Shown here: one piece after another, positions 8,671 through 16,045 of the stretch
Numbering within the stretch: the stretch's first letter is position 1
Layout of the letters: each line of letters begins with the position of its first letter
Assembly: GCA_030949985.1 (NCBI GenBank)
Contig: JAUZRX010000023.1
Span: forward strand, 186,001 to 250,000
Length of the DNA: 64,000 nt
DNA from: Acidobacteriota bacterium
GTDB taxonomy: Bacteria; Acidobacteriota; Polarisedimenticolia; J045
Direction: 5' to 3'
Translations under genes and position numbers: made by a program
Notes under the pieces: generated by a model
Databases searched by the model: none
What the model was told of the DNA's origin: nothing
The model's input: only the letters and a program-made list of their open reading frames with translations

Positions 8671-8717
8671 GTCGTCGGCCCCCACGAAGGAGCCGCCCCG
8701 CGTGCGGGGCCGACGAC
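8671..8717. repeat. 12-bp inverted repeat, possible transcription terminator
   Basis: GTCGTCGGCCCC (8671-8682) and GGGGCCGACGAC (8706-8717) are perfect complements around a 23-base loop that itself contains CCCCGCGTGCGGGG. It lies just after the stop of the barrel-protein gene, which is on the minus strand. No T-run follows, so it would be a Rho-assisted or RNA-stabilising hairpin rather than a classical terminator. Confidence 0.5.
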
Positions 8718-8735
8718 GCGGTTCGCAGGCCCCTG

Positions 8736-9263
8736 CTAGAGGGAAAACTCCAATCCAACGCTCACCGTCCACAGCGTGTCGATGTCGGCGTCGAACCAGT
8801 CGAACTCACCACGAATCGCGATGCGGTCGGTGCTCTGGTAGCGCAGCCCCGCCCCCAGCGTCAAACCGCTGTCATCTTCGCTCAGGGTCACCCCGAGCAC
8901 GGTGGCATCGGTGTCGTTCGAGAAGAAACCGCCCTTGAGAAACACGCCGAGCCGATCGCCGAGGGCCAGTGAGCCCCGGCCCACCAATGTGTAACCGGTC
9001 ACCTCGACGTCGATCTTCTCGCCGAAAAGAGAGTCCGAAGCCGTTCCACTCTCGAAATATGAAAACTCCATCGCGAACATGTCGGTGAACGCGTATCCAC
9101 CGAAGACCTTCCAGCCCATCGCACTGTCCGAGAACACCAAATCCACGTCCGTGTCATCGACCTTCGTAGAACCGAGACCCAGGCCGGCATAAGGTCCCTC
9201 GACCGCGAGGACCGGTGTTCCGACCAGGATCAGGACGACGAGAAACAAAGAAACTTTCCGCAT
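8736..9263 (-). CDS. Small outer-membrane beta-barrel protein
   Basis: A 175-residue protein with a clear signal peptide (MRKVSLFLVVLILVGTPVLA, cleaved before VEGPYAGLGLGS). The mature part alternates hydrophobic and polar residues in about eight amphipathic strands (AMGWKVFGGYAFTDMFAMEF, GRGSLALGDRLGVFLKGGFF, LTLGAGLRYQSTDRIAIRGE, WTVSVGLEFSL) and ends in a C-terminal Leu after Phe-Ser, a typical outer-membrane insertion end. This matches OmpA-like/OmpW-like transmembrane barrels of the porin family domain OMP_b-brl. The ATG at 9263 has GGAGGTA 7 bases upstream. A good promoter lies about 95 bases upstream. The specific function is unknown. Confidence 0.8.
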   Translation of the reverse strand: MRKVSLFLVVLILVGTPVLAVEGPYAGLGLGSTKVDDTDVDLVFSDSAMGWKVFGGYAFTDMFAMEFSYFESGTASDSLFGEKIDVEVTGYTLVGRGSLALGDRLGVFLKGGFFSNDTDATVLGVTLSEDDSGLTLGAGLRYQSTDRIAIRGEFDWFDADIDTLWTVSVGLEFSL

Positions 9264-9354
9264 TGTGACGTACCTCCAACCATGCGCCGGTAAGACCCGA
9301 AGCGACCTCACCGGCAACCACCATCAAACAAAAAAACCCGCGAACCGCAACGGT

Positions 9355-9383
9355 AGGCTATCCAGCGCGGAAAAGAATGTCAA
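9355..9383 (-). promoter_or_regulatory. Sigma70-type promoter of the barrel-protein gene
   Basis: On the minus strand: TTGACA (9383-9378), 17-base spacer, TAGCCT (9360-9355). It gives a leader of roughly 85-90 bases that contains a G-rich stretch followed by seven T residues (near 9329-9338). Confidence 0.65.
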
Positions 9384-9807
9384 CGCTCACGACGCACGCG
9401 GCGCCCCCCGGTCACACTTTCTCCTCCGCGACCGGGGCCACCCGGCCGGCGGCCCCGCGCTCCCTGGCGCAAGGCCCATGCGTCTTGCGTCGCTCCCGGT
9501 TCGAACACCCCCGGTCACGGAGCGGAGAGGTCGAGCCGGCCGAAGCTCCGGTGACCGTCTCCATCCTTCTTTTTTGCATGTCGTCGACCGCTCGGCGTCA
9601 CGGCTTGCGCGGACGCGCGCCGAACGGATCGCGAGCCGGAAAGCCTCGCCGCCTGGCCGCGCCACCAGCCCGGGAAAGAGAACGCGGGTCTCCCGGCGCC
9701 GGGAAGCCGGGGCACTCCGGCGGCGCCCTCTCCCGGTCACCGCCACGGCGACGAGAGCGCCGATTGGGTAGGATGAAGTCCGTTTTTCAACAGGGAGCGA
9801 GCCGAGC
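9384..9807. other. Intergenic region, no gene recognised
   Basis: Between the divergent barrel-protein and MFS/synthase-like genes. Open frames here are arginine-rich and unlike proteins. An 8-bp inverted repeat CCCCGGTC/GACCGGGG lies near 9408-9439. A TAGGAT hexamer at 9771-9776, about 30 bases before the next start, may be a -10 element, but no -35 is evident. Nothing else is seen. Confidence 0.5.
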
Positions 9808-12645
9808 ATGGGGCGCAGCCAACCAAGCCGGAAACCGAGAGCCGCCGTCGGCGTACGCCTGGCGGTCGCCCTGCTCTTCGCCGCCAGCGGCGTGGCGGCG
9901 CTGGTGGACCAGGTGGTCTGGACCCGCTGGATGGCACTCTCCCTCGGCGCGAGCAGCTACGCCGCCGTGGTGGTCCTGGCGACTTTCATGGCGGGTCTCG
10001 GCCTGGGCTCGGGTATCGCCGGCTGGATCGGCGACCGCCGGCCGGAGCGCGACCTGGCTTTCTTCGCCGCCGCCGAGGCCGTGGTGGGCCTGTGGTCCCT
10101 GCTCTCCATCCCCCTGGTGGGGCAGATGCTGCCCGGCTGGGCGGCGCGCCTGGCGGGCCCCGGAGGTCTGCCGGCCGGCGCGCGGGGCCTTCTCGCCGCC
10201 GCCTGCCTGCTGATCCCCACCCTGGCCATGGGAGCCACCCTTCCCCTGTTGGCCCGATGGGCCGTACAGGCCGGCGGCCTGCCCGGGAGCGACGTGGGGC
10301 GGCTGTACACCCTCAACACCCTGGGGGCCGCCGCCGGCGCCCTGCTGGCTGCCTTCGTCCTGATCGACGCCCTGGGCCTCTCCGGTTCGGTCGCCCTGGC
10401 CGGCGGGATCGACCTGGCCGTAGCGGCGGGAGCCCTGCTTCTCGCCCGCCGGGCCAGGCGCCAGTCCCTCTCCCCGGCACCCGCCCCCCCCGTGGCCCTG
10501 CACCCTCTGCCCCGGGGAGCCTTCGCCCTGACCGCCGCGGCTTTCTGCGTCAGCGGCCTGGCCGGCCTGGGGCTCGAAGTGGTCGCCCACCGCATCCTGG
10601 CGGTGCTGGCCGGGTCGAGCGCCTACGCCTTCGCCACGATGCTGGCCGCCTTCCTGGTGGGCATCGCCCTGGGATCCCTGGCGGCGGGCCGCCTGGCCGA
10701 CCGCACGGCCTTCCCCGGCTGCTGGGTGGCCTACTCCCTGGGAGCCCTGACCCTGGGCCTGGGCCTGGCCCGCCTGAGCTTCGACTCCGGGTTCTACCGC
10801 AGCGCCGGACGGGGGCTGGCCCGGCTCGTCGGACTGGGTGCCTGGGCCTGGGGAGGCGAGCTGGCCGGGAGCTTTCTCGCCCTGCTGCCGGCGAGCCTGA
10901 CCCTGGGCTTCGTGGTGCCCATGGTGGCGCGCATCGCCGCGGCCAGGCCCGAAAAAATGGGCCGACGCTTCGCCCTGGCCTACGCGCTCAACACCCTGGG
11001 AGCCGTGGCGGGAGCCCTGGCCGGCGGCCTGTGGGCCCTCCCCCGCCTGGGCAGCGCGGGCACCCTGAGCTGTCTGGCGGCGCTGACGGCGGCGGCGGGA
11101 CTGGCCGTGGCCGCCGCCGCCGTGCCCGCCGTCCGGCGCCGCCGGACGCTGGTGATCACCGCCGCCCTCTGCCTGGGGGGCGCTCTGAGCGCCCGGGGCA
11201 CGGATCCCGTGCGCCACGGCCTGCTCGGTCGCTTCGCCGCCGACCAGGTGCTGACCTTCACCGAGGGGCCGGTGCAGACCCTCGCCGTGGTCGAAGAGGA
11301 CAACCCCCAGCAACTCCGCTTCCGGCGACTGATCACCAACCAGACCAGCCTCACCGGCACCCACCTCTATGCCCGCCGCTACATGCGCCTGCTCGGCCAC
11401 CTGCCGGTGCTCTACGCCCGCACGCCCCGCCGCGCCCTGGTGATCTGCCTGGGCACGGGCATGACCGGCGCGGCGGTGGCCAGTCACCCGCAAATCGAAC
11501 GCATCGACATCGCCGAGATTTCCCCCGGGGTGGTCGACGCCCTGCCCCTGTTCGAGGCGGTCAACGGCGATCTTCTCTCCGATCCCCGCACGAAGCTCTG
11601 GGTCGAAGACGGCCGTCACCTGATGCTCTCGCGACAGCGGCGCTGGGACCTGATCACCCTCGAACCGCCGCCGCCGCGGGATTCCGGCGTGGTGGCGCTC
11701 TACACCCGTGATTTCTACGAACTCGGCCTCGAGCGCCTCAGTCCCGGCGGCGTCTTCGCCCAGTGGATCCCCCTCCACTCCCAGTCCGACGCGGAAGTCG
11801 CGATGCTGGTCCAGGCTTTCCTCGGGGCCTTCGAGCACGTCCTCGGCTTTCTGCCGGTGGAGCGCGAGCTACTGCTGCTGGGCAGCGCCTCCCCGCTGAA
11901 GGTCGACCTCGCCACCCTCGACCGGCGCCTGGCCCCCGCCCCGGTCCAGGCTTCGCTGGGAGAGATCGGCCTGGCCGACGGCCCCTCCCTGCTGGCCGCC
12001 GCCTGGCTCGATCGCCGGGGACTCGAAGCGATCGCCGGGGATGCGGCGATGGTCACCGACGACCGGCCGCGGGTGGAGTACTTCGCCCGCCACGGCCGCC
12101 GCCCGGCCCTGCCAAGGGTCAGCGACTGGATCGGCGCCCCGCCGGCGGCGAAGAGCCTGCTGACCGCCCCTCCCCCTCCGGGCTGGACCCGGCGCCTGGA
12201 AGCGGCCCGGACGGCCCTCGGCGAGATGCTCCGCGGCGCGTGGGCCACCGAAAGCGGAGATCGCCGCCAGGGTGAAGCGTTGCGGCTCCGCGCCCTCGCC
12301 CGGCGCCCCCGCGACCCCTACCTGCAGTGGGTCGCCGGGGTTTCCGACGAACACCTCGAGCGCCTGCGTCGGCGCACCGAACGCCGACCGAAGAGCGTCG
12401 CAGCCTGGCGCCTGTACGCCCTGCGCCTGGGAGACCGGGGCCGGCTCGACGCCGCCTTCGAAGCCTACAAGACGGCCCTCGAGCTGAATCCCGACGACCC
12501 GGAAACCCTGCTCGCCTTCGGCAATTTCCTGATGGGCCGCGGCCGTCGCCCGGACCTCGGCCGACGGGTCCTCCGCCGCTTGCTCGCGGTGGCGCCCACG
12601 CACCCCGCGGCTCCCGCGATTCGGCGCCTGCTCGGCGGTCGCTGA
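9808..12645 (+). CDS. Polytopic membrane protein with spermidine-synthase-like domain and C-terminal TPRs
   Basis: A 945-residue protein. Residues about 15-460 form two sets of hydrophobic helices (VRLAVALLFAASGVAALVDQ, GLGSGIAGWIGDRRPERD, MLAAFLVGIALGSLAAGRLA), typical of the fused MFS/spermidine synthase family. A Rossmann-type domain follows (about 540-690; ALVICLGTGMTGAAV, RIDIAEISPGVVDALP, VEDGRHLMLS, TRDFYELGLERLSPGG). The C terminus (about 860-945) contains tetratricopeptide repeats (RLDAAFEAYKTALELNPDDP). In true spermidine synthases the segment after the beta-strand carries a catalytic Asp; here it reads DLITLEPPPPRDSG, so polyamine synthesis is doubtful. The ATG at 9808 follows GGGAGCGA. 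Family members are common in environmental bacteria and their substrate is not established. Confidence 0.82.
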   Translation: MGRSQPSRKPRAAVGVRLAVALLFAASGVAALVDQVVWTRWMALSLGASSYAAVVVLATFMAGLGLGSGIAGWIGDRRPERDLAFFAAAEAVVGLWSLLSIPLVGQMLPGWAARLAGPGGLPAGARGLLAAACLLIPTLAMGATLPLLARWAVQAGGLPGSDVGRLYTLNTLGAAAGALLAAFVLIDALGLSGSVALAGGIDLAVAAGALLLARRARRQSLSPAPAPPVALHPLPRGAFALTAAAFCVSGLAGLGLEVVAHRILAVLAGSSAYAFATMLAAFLVGIALGSLAAGRLADRTAFPGCWVAYSLGALTLGLGLARLSFDSGFYRSAGRGLARLVGLGAWAWGGELAGSFLALLPASLTLGFVVPMVARIAAARPEKMGRRFALAYALNTLGAVAGALAGGLWALPRLGSAGTLSCLAALTAAAGLAVAAAAVPAVRRRRTLVITAALCLGGALSARGTDPVRHGLLGRFAADQVLTFTEGPVQTLAVVEEDNPQQLRFRRLITNQTSLTGTHLYARRYMRLLGHLPVLYARTPRRALVICLGTGMTGAAVASHPQIERIDIAEISPGVVDALPLFEAVNGDLLSDPRTKLWVEDGRHLMLSRQRRWDLITLEPPPPRDSGVVALYTRDFYELGLERLSPGGVFAQWIPLHSQSDAEVAMLVQAFLGAFEHVLGFLPVERELLLLGSASPLKVDLATLDRRLAPAPVQASLGEIGLADGPSLLAAAWLDRRGLEAIAGDAAMVTDDRPRVEYFARHGRRPALPRVSDWIGAPPAAKSLLTAPPPPGWTRRLEAARTALGEMLRGAWATESGDRRQGEALRLRALARRPRDPYLQWVAGVSDEHLERLRRRTERRPKSVAAWRLYALRLGDRGRLDAAFEAYKTALELNPDDPETLLAFGNFLMGRGRRPDLGRRVLRRLLAVAPTHPAAPAIRRLLGGR

Positions 12646-12697
12646 GTCCGGCGCCACGCCCCCGCCCACCGGCTCCCGGTCGCGCCCGCCGGGCGCG

Positions 12698-12725
12698 TTG
12701 ACAGGGTCGAGCGTTTCCCCAGAAA
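12698..12725 (+). promoter_or_regulatory. Possible promoter of the aspartyl-protease-like gene
   Basis: TTGACA (12698-12703) with a weak -10 (CAGAAA, 12720-12725, 16-base spacer). It would give a leader of about 120 bases containing a 13-bp triple repeat. Confidence 0.4.
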
Positions 12726-12782
12726 ATGGGCGGGGCCATCGTCTCCCGGGGGAAAGCACACATCGCTCGGTCCGTCGGCCCG

Positions 12783-12821
12783 CCGATGGGAGCGGCCGAT
12801 GGAAGTGGCCGATGGAAGTGG
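12783..12821. repeat. 13-bp tandem repeat, three copies, in a 5' leader
   Basis: Unit CCGATGGRAGYGG at 12783-12795, 12796-12808 and 12809-12821; the last two copies are identical and the first differs at two positions. It lies 33 bases before the GTG start of the aspartyl-protease-like gene. Confidence 0.85.
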
Positions 12822-12854
12822 CCGTCTTCGAACCAGGGGTCTTGGAGGACAGAC

Positions 12855-13523
12855 GTGAGCACCCTGCCGCTGCGCTGGCGTAACGACCACATGTTTCTCG
12901 AGGTGGAGGACGGTTTGTGGCTGCTGGACACCGGGGCGCCGACCAGTTTCGGCGCTTCGTCCACCCTGGCCTTCGCGGGGGAGGAGTTTCAACTCGACAA
13001 CAGCTATTTCGGCCTCACCCCCGACACCCTTTCCGGCTACGTCGGCATGGCATGCGCCGGCCTGTTGGGCGCCGATGTCCTGGGGCGCTTCGACTTCATC
13101 TTCGATATTCCCGGCGAGCAGGTGGTCCTTTCCGGCCAGCCGCTGGAGCACGACGGCGTCGCCGTGCCGCTGGACTCGTTCATGGGCATCCCTGTCGTCT
13201 CGCCCCGTATCCGGGGCACCGCCTACCGGATGTTCTTCGACACCGGCGCGCAGGTCGGCTATTTCCAGCACGATTCCCTCGCCGACTTTCCCTCCGCCGG
13301 ACGCATCGACGACTTCTACCCCGGCATCGGGTCATTCGAAACCGAGACCTACCACGTGGACGTCCAACTCGGCGGCATCGACTTCACCCTCCGCTGCGGC
13401 GCCCTCACCGGCCTGCTCGGCGCGACCCTCGAGCTCGCCGGAACCCAGGGCATCATCGGCAACCAGCTACTCCGCGACCGCCGGGTCGGCTACTTCCCGC
13501 GCCGCCATCTGCTGGTCCTTTGA
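12855..13523 (+). CDS. Retropepsin/pepsin-like aspartyl protease with two DTG motifs
   Basis: A 222-residue protein with two halves of similar design. Each has a catalytic-type triad (LLDTGAPTSF, DTG at 25-27; FFDTGAQVGYF, DTG at 129-131) followed by a hydrophobic Gly-containing flap-side element (LLGADVLGRFDFIFD near 70-84; IIGNQLLRDRRVGYF near 203-217). This resembles a duplicated retropepsin fold in one chain, so it may be active as a monomer. No signal peptide or membrane helix is seen, so it is expected in the cytoplasm. The GTG start at 12855 is supported by GGAGGA at 12845-12850; the open frame extends upstream through the repeat but without protein-like sequence. The substrate is unknown. 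Confidence 0.72.
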   Translation: MSTLPLRWRNDHMFLEVEDGLWLLDTGAPTSFGASSTLAFAGEEFQLDNSYFGLTPDTLSGYVGMACAGLLGADVLGRFDFIFDIPGEQVVLSGQPLEHDGVAVPLDSFMGIPVVSPRIRGTAYRMFFDTGAQVGYFQHDSLADFPSAGRIDDFYPGIGSFETETYHVDVQLGGIDFTLRCGALTGLLGATLELAGTQGIIGNQLLRDRRVGYFPRRHLLVL

Positions 13524-13525
13524 GC

Positions 13526-13558
13526 CGCGGGGAGAAACCCCCGGGATCTCTCTCCGCG
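13526..13558. terminator. Hairpin after the aspartyl-protease-like gene
   Basis: CGCGGGGAGA (13526-13535) pairs with TCTCTCCGCG (13549-13558) with one G-T wobble. It begins three bases after the stop codon. No T-run follows, so termination is only probable. Confidence 0.4.
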
Positions 13559-13948
13559 CTCCGTGAAAGCGCCACCGGATCCTTGCCCGCGGAGGATGAA
13601 GACAATCCGCTGACAGGGTTTTCCGTATTCACGCATATATTTCATTGATAAATTCAAGAATCGCTCGCACGAACCCCGAAACGCGTTGCCCGGACAGAGA
13701 CCGTCCTCGACCGCAAGACCGGCGGACCCCATGGCAGGACCCGCCGGCGGGAACATGAAAAACCCGGCAACGGGTCCGCCGCCCCCTCGAGATCGGCATC
13801 CCCGGCTGATGGGCTCGAACCGCATGCGGCGGTTTTGGCGACATAAGCGAGCCATGCCGGGGAAGAGCACGGAAGCCTGACCTCGCCGCCATCCCGTGCT
13901 GGCAGGCTCGGCCCCCCGGAAAATTCACGATCCTCGTCTGCGCCAAGG
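13559..13948. other. Intergenic region with a short AT-rich patch, no gene recognised
   Basis: Bases 13617-13662 are markedly AT-rich for this genome (TATATTTCATTGATAAATTC). Open frames on either strand are Arg/Gly/Pro-rich and have no ribosome binding site or recognisable domain. No RNA gene is recognised. Confidence 0.45.
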
Positions 13949-13977
13949 TTGACGAGTGCGAGAGCCCCGTCTAGACT
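13949..13977 (+). promoter_or_regulatory. Sigma70-type promoter of tRNA-Leu
   Basis: TTGACG (13949-13954), 17-base spacer, TAGACT (13972-13977), ending 11 bases before the mature tRNA 5' end. This is the best-placed promoter in the window. Confidence 0.75.
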
Positions 13978-13988
13978 CTGGCGTCGTT

Positions 13989-14075
13989 GCCGAAGTGGCG
14001 GAACTGGCAGACGCGCATGGTTCAGGTCCATGTGGGCGCAAGCCCGTGGAGGTTCGAGTCCTCTCTTCGGCACCA
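13989..14075 (+). tRNA. tRNA-Leu (anticodon CAG)
   Basis: An 87-base class II tRNA. Acceptor arm GCCGAAG (13989-13995) pairs with CTTCGGC (14065-14071); discriminator A and encoded CCA follow (14072-14075). The anticodon arm is CATGG-TTCAGGT-CCATG with CAG in the loop. There is a long variable arm (TGGGCGCAAGCCCG region) as expected for tRNA-Leu, and a T-arm with GGTTCGAGTCC. It has its own promoter and a strong terminator. Confidence 0.97.
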
Positions 14076-14094
14076 TGAAGCGGCAGCACCCATC

Positions 14095-14125
14095 GGCCGG
14101 GGCCCCAGCGGGCTCCGGCCTTTTT
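14095..14125 (+). terminator. Intrinsic terminator of tRNA-Leu
   Basis: Stem GGCCGGGGCCC / GGGCTCCGGCC (14095-14105 with 14110-14120, one G-T pair) around a CAGC tetraloop, followed by TTTTT (14121-14125). Confidence 0.9.
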
Positions 14126-14190
14126 CGTGAGCCCGCGCCGGCCGGAGACGGGTCCCGGCCGCAAAGCCCCTCGCCTCCCCTCGCTCAAGC

Positions 14191-14742
14191 TCAGTGCAGG
14201 ACCCGCTCCCGGCAGAGGTCCTCGTCCCAGCGGCGGGCGGCCTCCAGCAGGATCTGCTGGGTGTCGAGAGCCACACCGAGCACGGTCTGCTCTGGGCGCG
14301 GCCGGGTCGGGGCCGGCGTGCGGAAACGGAACACGCCGCTCTTCCAGGAGAGGATCACGGCCACGGCCTCTTCGATCTGCTCGGCCAGGCCCTGGGCCAG
14401 GTCACCCGGCTCGAGGGCGCCCATTTCCAGCAGCACCGTCCCCAGGGGTTTCCACGGGGCGACGGCGGCCTGCCGCTCGAGAGCTTGTCCGAGGATCTGG
14501 GGGTCCACCGCCCGCCGCCGCAGCAGGACGGCGCCGAGACGCTCGGGCGCCGGCGAGAGGGCCGCGCGCACGATGCGGCCGTCCTCCATTTCGATTTCTC
14601 CCCGCTCGGGAGGCTCCTCCTGCTCCACCTGGAGGATCCCGCTGCGCCGGGTGGCTCCGAGGATCTGCAGGACCTCGGCCAGGCCAATGGCCTCGAGCCG
14701 ACCCGCAAAGGCCAGCGAGGGGTGAGTCGGATTCGGGGACAT
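14191..14742 (-). CDS. DUF4388 (PATAN-domain) protein
   Basis: A 183-residue protein starting with a PATAN/DUF4388 module: FAGRLEAIGLAEVLQILGATRRSGILQV (positions about 11-38, quoted in two overlapping parts FAGRLEAIGLAEVLQILG and TRRSGILQVEQEEP), then EIEMEDGRIVRAALSP. The C-terminal half resembles the helical region often following PATAN (LGTVLLEMGALEPGDLAQGL, VILSWKSGVFRF). PATAN proteins occur as adaptors in bacterial signalling, often with response regulators and motility or predation systems in delta-proteobacteria and Acidobacteriota. The ATG at 14742 has an AGGAGGGA site upstream. The neighbours are a degenerate methyltransferase and a bactofilin, all on the minus strand, with a 68-base gap to the methyltransferase-like gene. 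Exact role unknown. Confidence 0.8.
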   Translation of the reverse strand: MSPNPTHPSLAFAGRLEAIGLAEVLQILGATRRSGILQVEQEEPPERGEIEMEDGRIVRAALSPAPERLGAVLLRRRAVDPQILGQALERQAAVAPWKPLGTVLLEMGALEPGDLAQGLAEQIEEAVAVILSWKSGVFRFRTPAPTRPRPEQTVLGVALDTQQILLEAARRWDEDLCRERVLH

Positions 14743-14810
14743 GGATCGTTTCCCTCCTGGACACTCCGAAAGGAAACGTAGGTTGGGAAGGATGGGCGGG
14801 CAAGGCCGGC

Positions 14811-15404
14811 TCAGGTCGGCCGCTTGTAGACCACCTCCCGCAAACCATCCCGCCGCAGAAGGATCTCGTCGACGATCAGCGGCTCGAGCAGGCGCTCGAG
14901 GGCCCGGTTGCCCCGGCTGATCAGGCGCGAGCGGGTCCCTGCCCGGGGCAAGGCCCTTAGGGAGGCGTCTTCCAGCACCTCGAGGCGCTCTGCCGACGAC
15001 AGCCGCGCCGCCCCGGTCCGGGAAACCAGGAAGACCTTCCCGCCGGGGACCAGCACGCGGGCCCACTCCGCGCCCAGCGCGGCGGCCGTCTCGTCCTCCA
15101 GCAGGTCCACCAGGTCCAGCCCCACCACCAGGTCGAAAGCGGCGTCGGCATGGGACAGGGGCAGTTCCGGCCAGTCCTCACCGTCCACCGTCACCCGGGC
15201 CCCGTGCCGCGAGAAGGTCTCGATGGTCCGGCCGGAAGGCGGCCCCACGATCAGCACCCGGTAGGCAGAGCCCTCCTCGCTCCGACGCTCGATCTTCTCG
15301 AAGACTTCCAGCAGGAAGCGGGAAGCACCGCCGGTCACCGGCGCCGCGGGATCCTCACCCGGGGGAGAGGAGCCCGAGGACCGGCGACGCAGCCATGAAC
15401 CCAT
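14811..15404 (-). CDS. SAM-methyltransferase-like protein, degenerate motif I
   Basis: A 197-residue protein with a class I methyltransferase-like core: VLIVGPPSGRTIETFSRHGA takes the place of motif I, VTVDGEDWPELP follows as strand 2, then AFDLVVGLDLVDLLEDETAA and EWARVLVPGGKVFLVSR (motif post-III, as in methyltransferase type 11 proteins). The Gly-rich loop of motif I (normally GxGxG) is replaced by GPPSG, so SAM binding may be altered or lost. The N terminus is short and basic (MGSWLRRRSSG). It lies 22 bases downstream of the bactofilin gene and is probably co-transcribed with it. The substrate is unknown. Confidence 0.62.
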   Translation of the reverse strand: MGSWLRRRSSGSSPPGEDPAAPVTGGASRFLLEVFEKIERRSEEGSAYRVLIVGPPSGRTIETFSRHGARVTVDGEDWPELPLSHADAAFDLVVGLDLVDLLEDETAAALGAEWARVLVPGGKVFLVSRTGAARLSSAERLEVLEDASLRALPRAGTRSRLISRGNRALERLLEPLIVDEILLRRDGLREVVYKRPT

Positions 15405-15426
15405 GGCGCTCGGACCCCGGGGCCGG

Positions 15427-15945
15427 TCAGTGGCTGACCGAGGCCGACTTGGGCGCCGCCGCGGTCTTGTCCTTGGCGGACGCCTGGGGAGACTTGGAGC
15501 GATCCATGTCGACGCTGCCCTTGAAGCGCGCTCCGTCGGCGATGCTGATCCGCGGCGAGGCGATATCGCCCTTGACAGAGCTTCCAGCCATCAGCTCGAC
15601 ACGCTCGCCGGCGACCACGTCGCCGATCACGCTGCCCTCGATGCGGATCGCCTTGGCCTCCAGCGTCGCCTCGATCTTGGCCTTGGAGCCGATGGTCAGG
15701 TGATGGTCCAACAGGCGCACCACGCCTTCGACGTGCCCTTCGATGACAAGGTCTTCCTTGCCGATCAGTTCGCCCTTGATCTGGATCGACGGTCCGATGA
15801 TCGCCTTGGTCGTGTCCATCACTGCTCCCTTTCTCGGAGACGCCGCCTGGGGCGCCTGCCGGTCGGCCGTGGGTGCCGGTGTCGGGCTACTGGGGGTGTT
15901 CACCGGCCTGATATCGTCCTGGTCCTTGCGGCCCCACATACCCAT
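15427..15945 (-). CDS. Bactofilin
   Basis: Bactofilins are polymer-forming cytoskeletal proteins involved in cell shape, polarity, stalk or motility functions. The 172-residue product has a flexible Pro-rich N terminus (about 1-40), a central beta-helix (about 42-150; TIGPSIQIKGELIGKEDLVIEG type repeats, GSKAKIEATLEAKAIRIEGS, VIGDVVAGERVELMAGSSV) and a flexible Lys/Ala/Ser tail. This is the standard DUF583 architecture and length. The ATG at 15945 was chosen because GGAGA lies 8 bases upstream (MGMWGRKDQDD). It sits upstream of the methyltransferase-like and PATAN genes in the same direction, and downstream of the HEAT lipoprotein gene. Confidence 0.93.
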   Translation of the reverse strand: MGMWGRKDQDDIRPVNTPSSPTPAPTADRQAPQAASPRKGAVMDTTKAIIGPSIQIKGELIGKEDLVIEGHVEGVVRLLDHHLTIGSKAKIEATLEAKAIRIEGSVIGDVVAGERVELMAGSSVKGDIASPRISIADGARFKGSVDMDRSKSPQASAKDKTAAAPKSASVSH

Positions 15946-15963
15946 TTGCGAATCTCCTCGTGG

Positions 15964-15992
15964 AACGGAAAACCGGCCGCTTTCCTGCGGCG
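15964..15992 (-). terminator. Weak terminator-like hairpin between the HEAT lipoprotein and bactofilin genes
   Basis: On the minus strand GCCGC-CGCAGGAAA-GCGGC is followed by CGGTTTTCC. The T-run is short, so attenuation rather than full termination is possible. Confidence 0.35.
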
Positions 15993-16045
15993 GCTTTCCC
16001 TCCACCGACGTTGCCCGACCCTCGAGCGAGAGATCGGGAGCTGGA

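Noticed and set aside
9496-9520. A GGTTCGAAC motif resembling a tRNA T-arm
   Set aside because: The flanking bases do not pair as a T-stem and no acceptor or anticodon arm can be drawn.
13654-14076. A coding gene overlapping tRNA-Leu and the AT-rich patch on the minus strand
   Set aside because: It runs through the tRNA and its composition is Arg/Gly/Ser-rich with no ribosome site.
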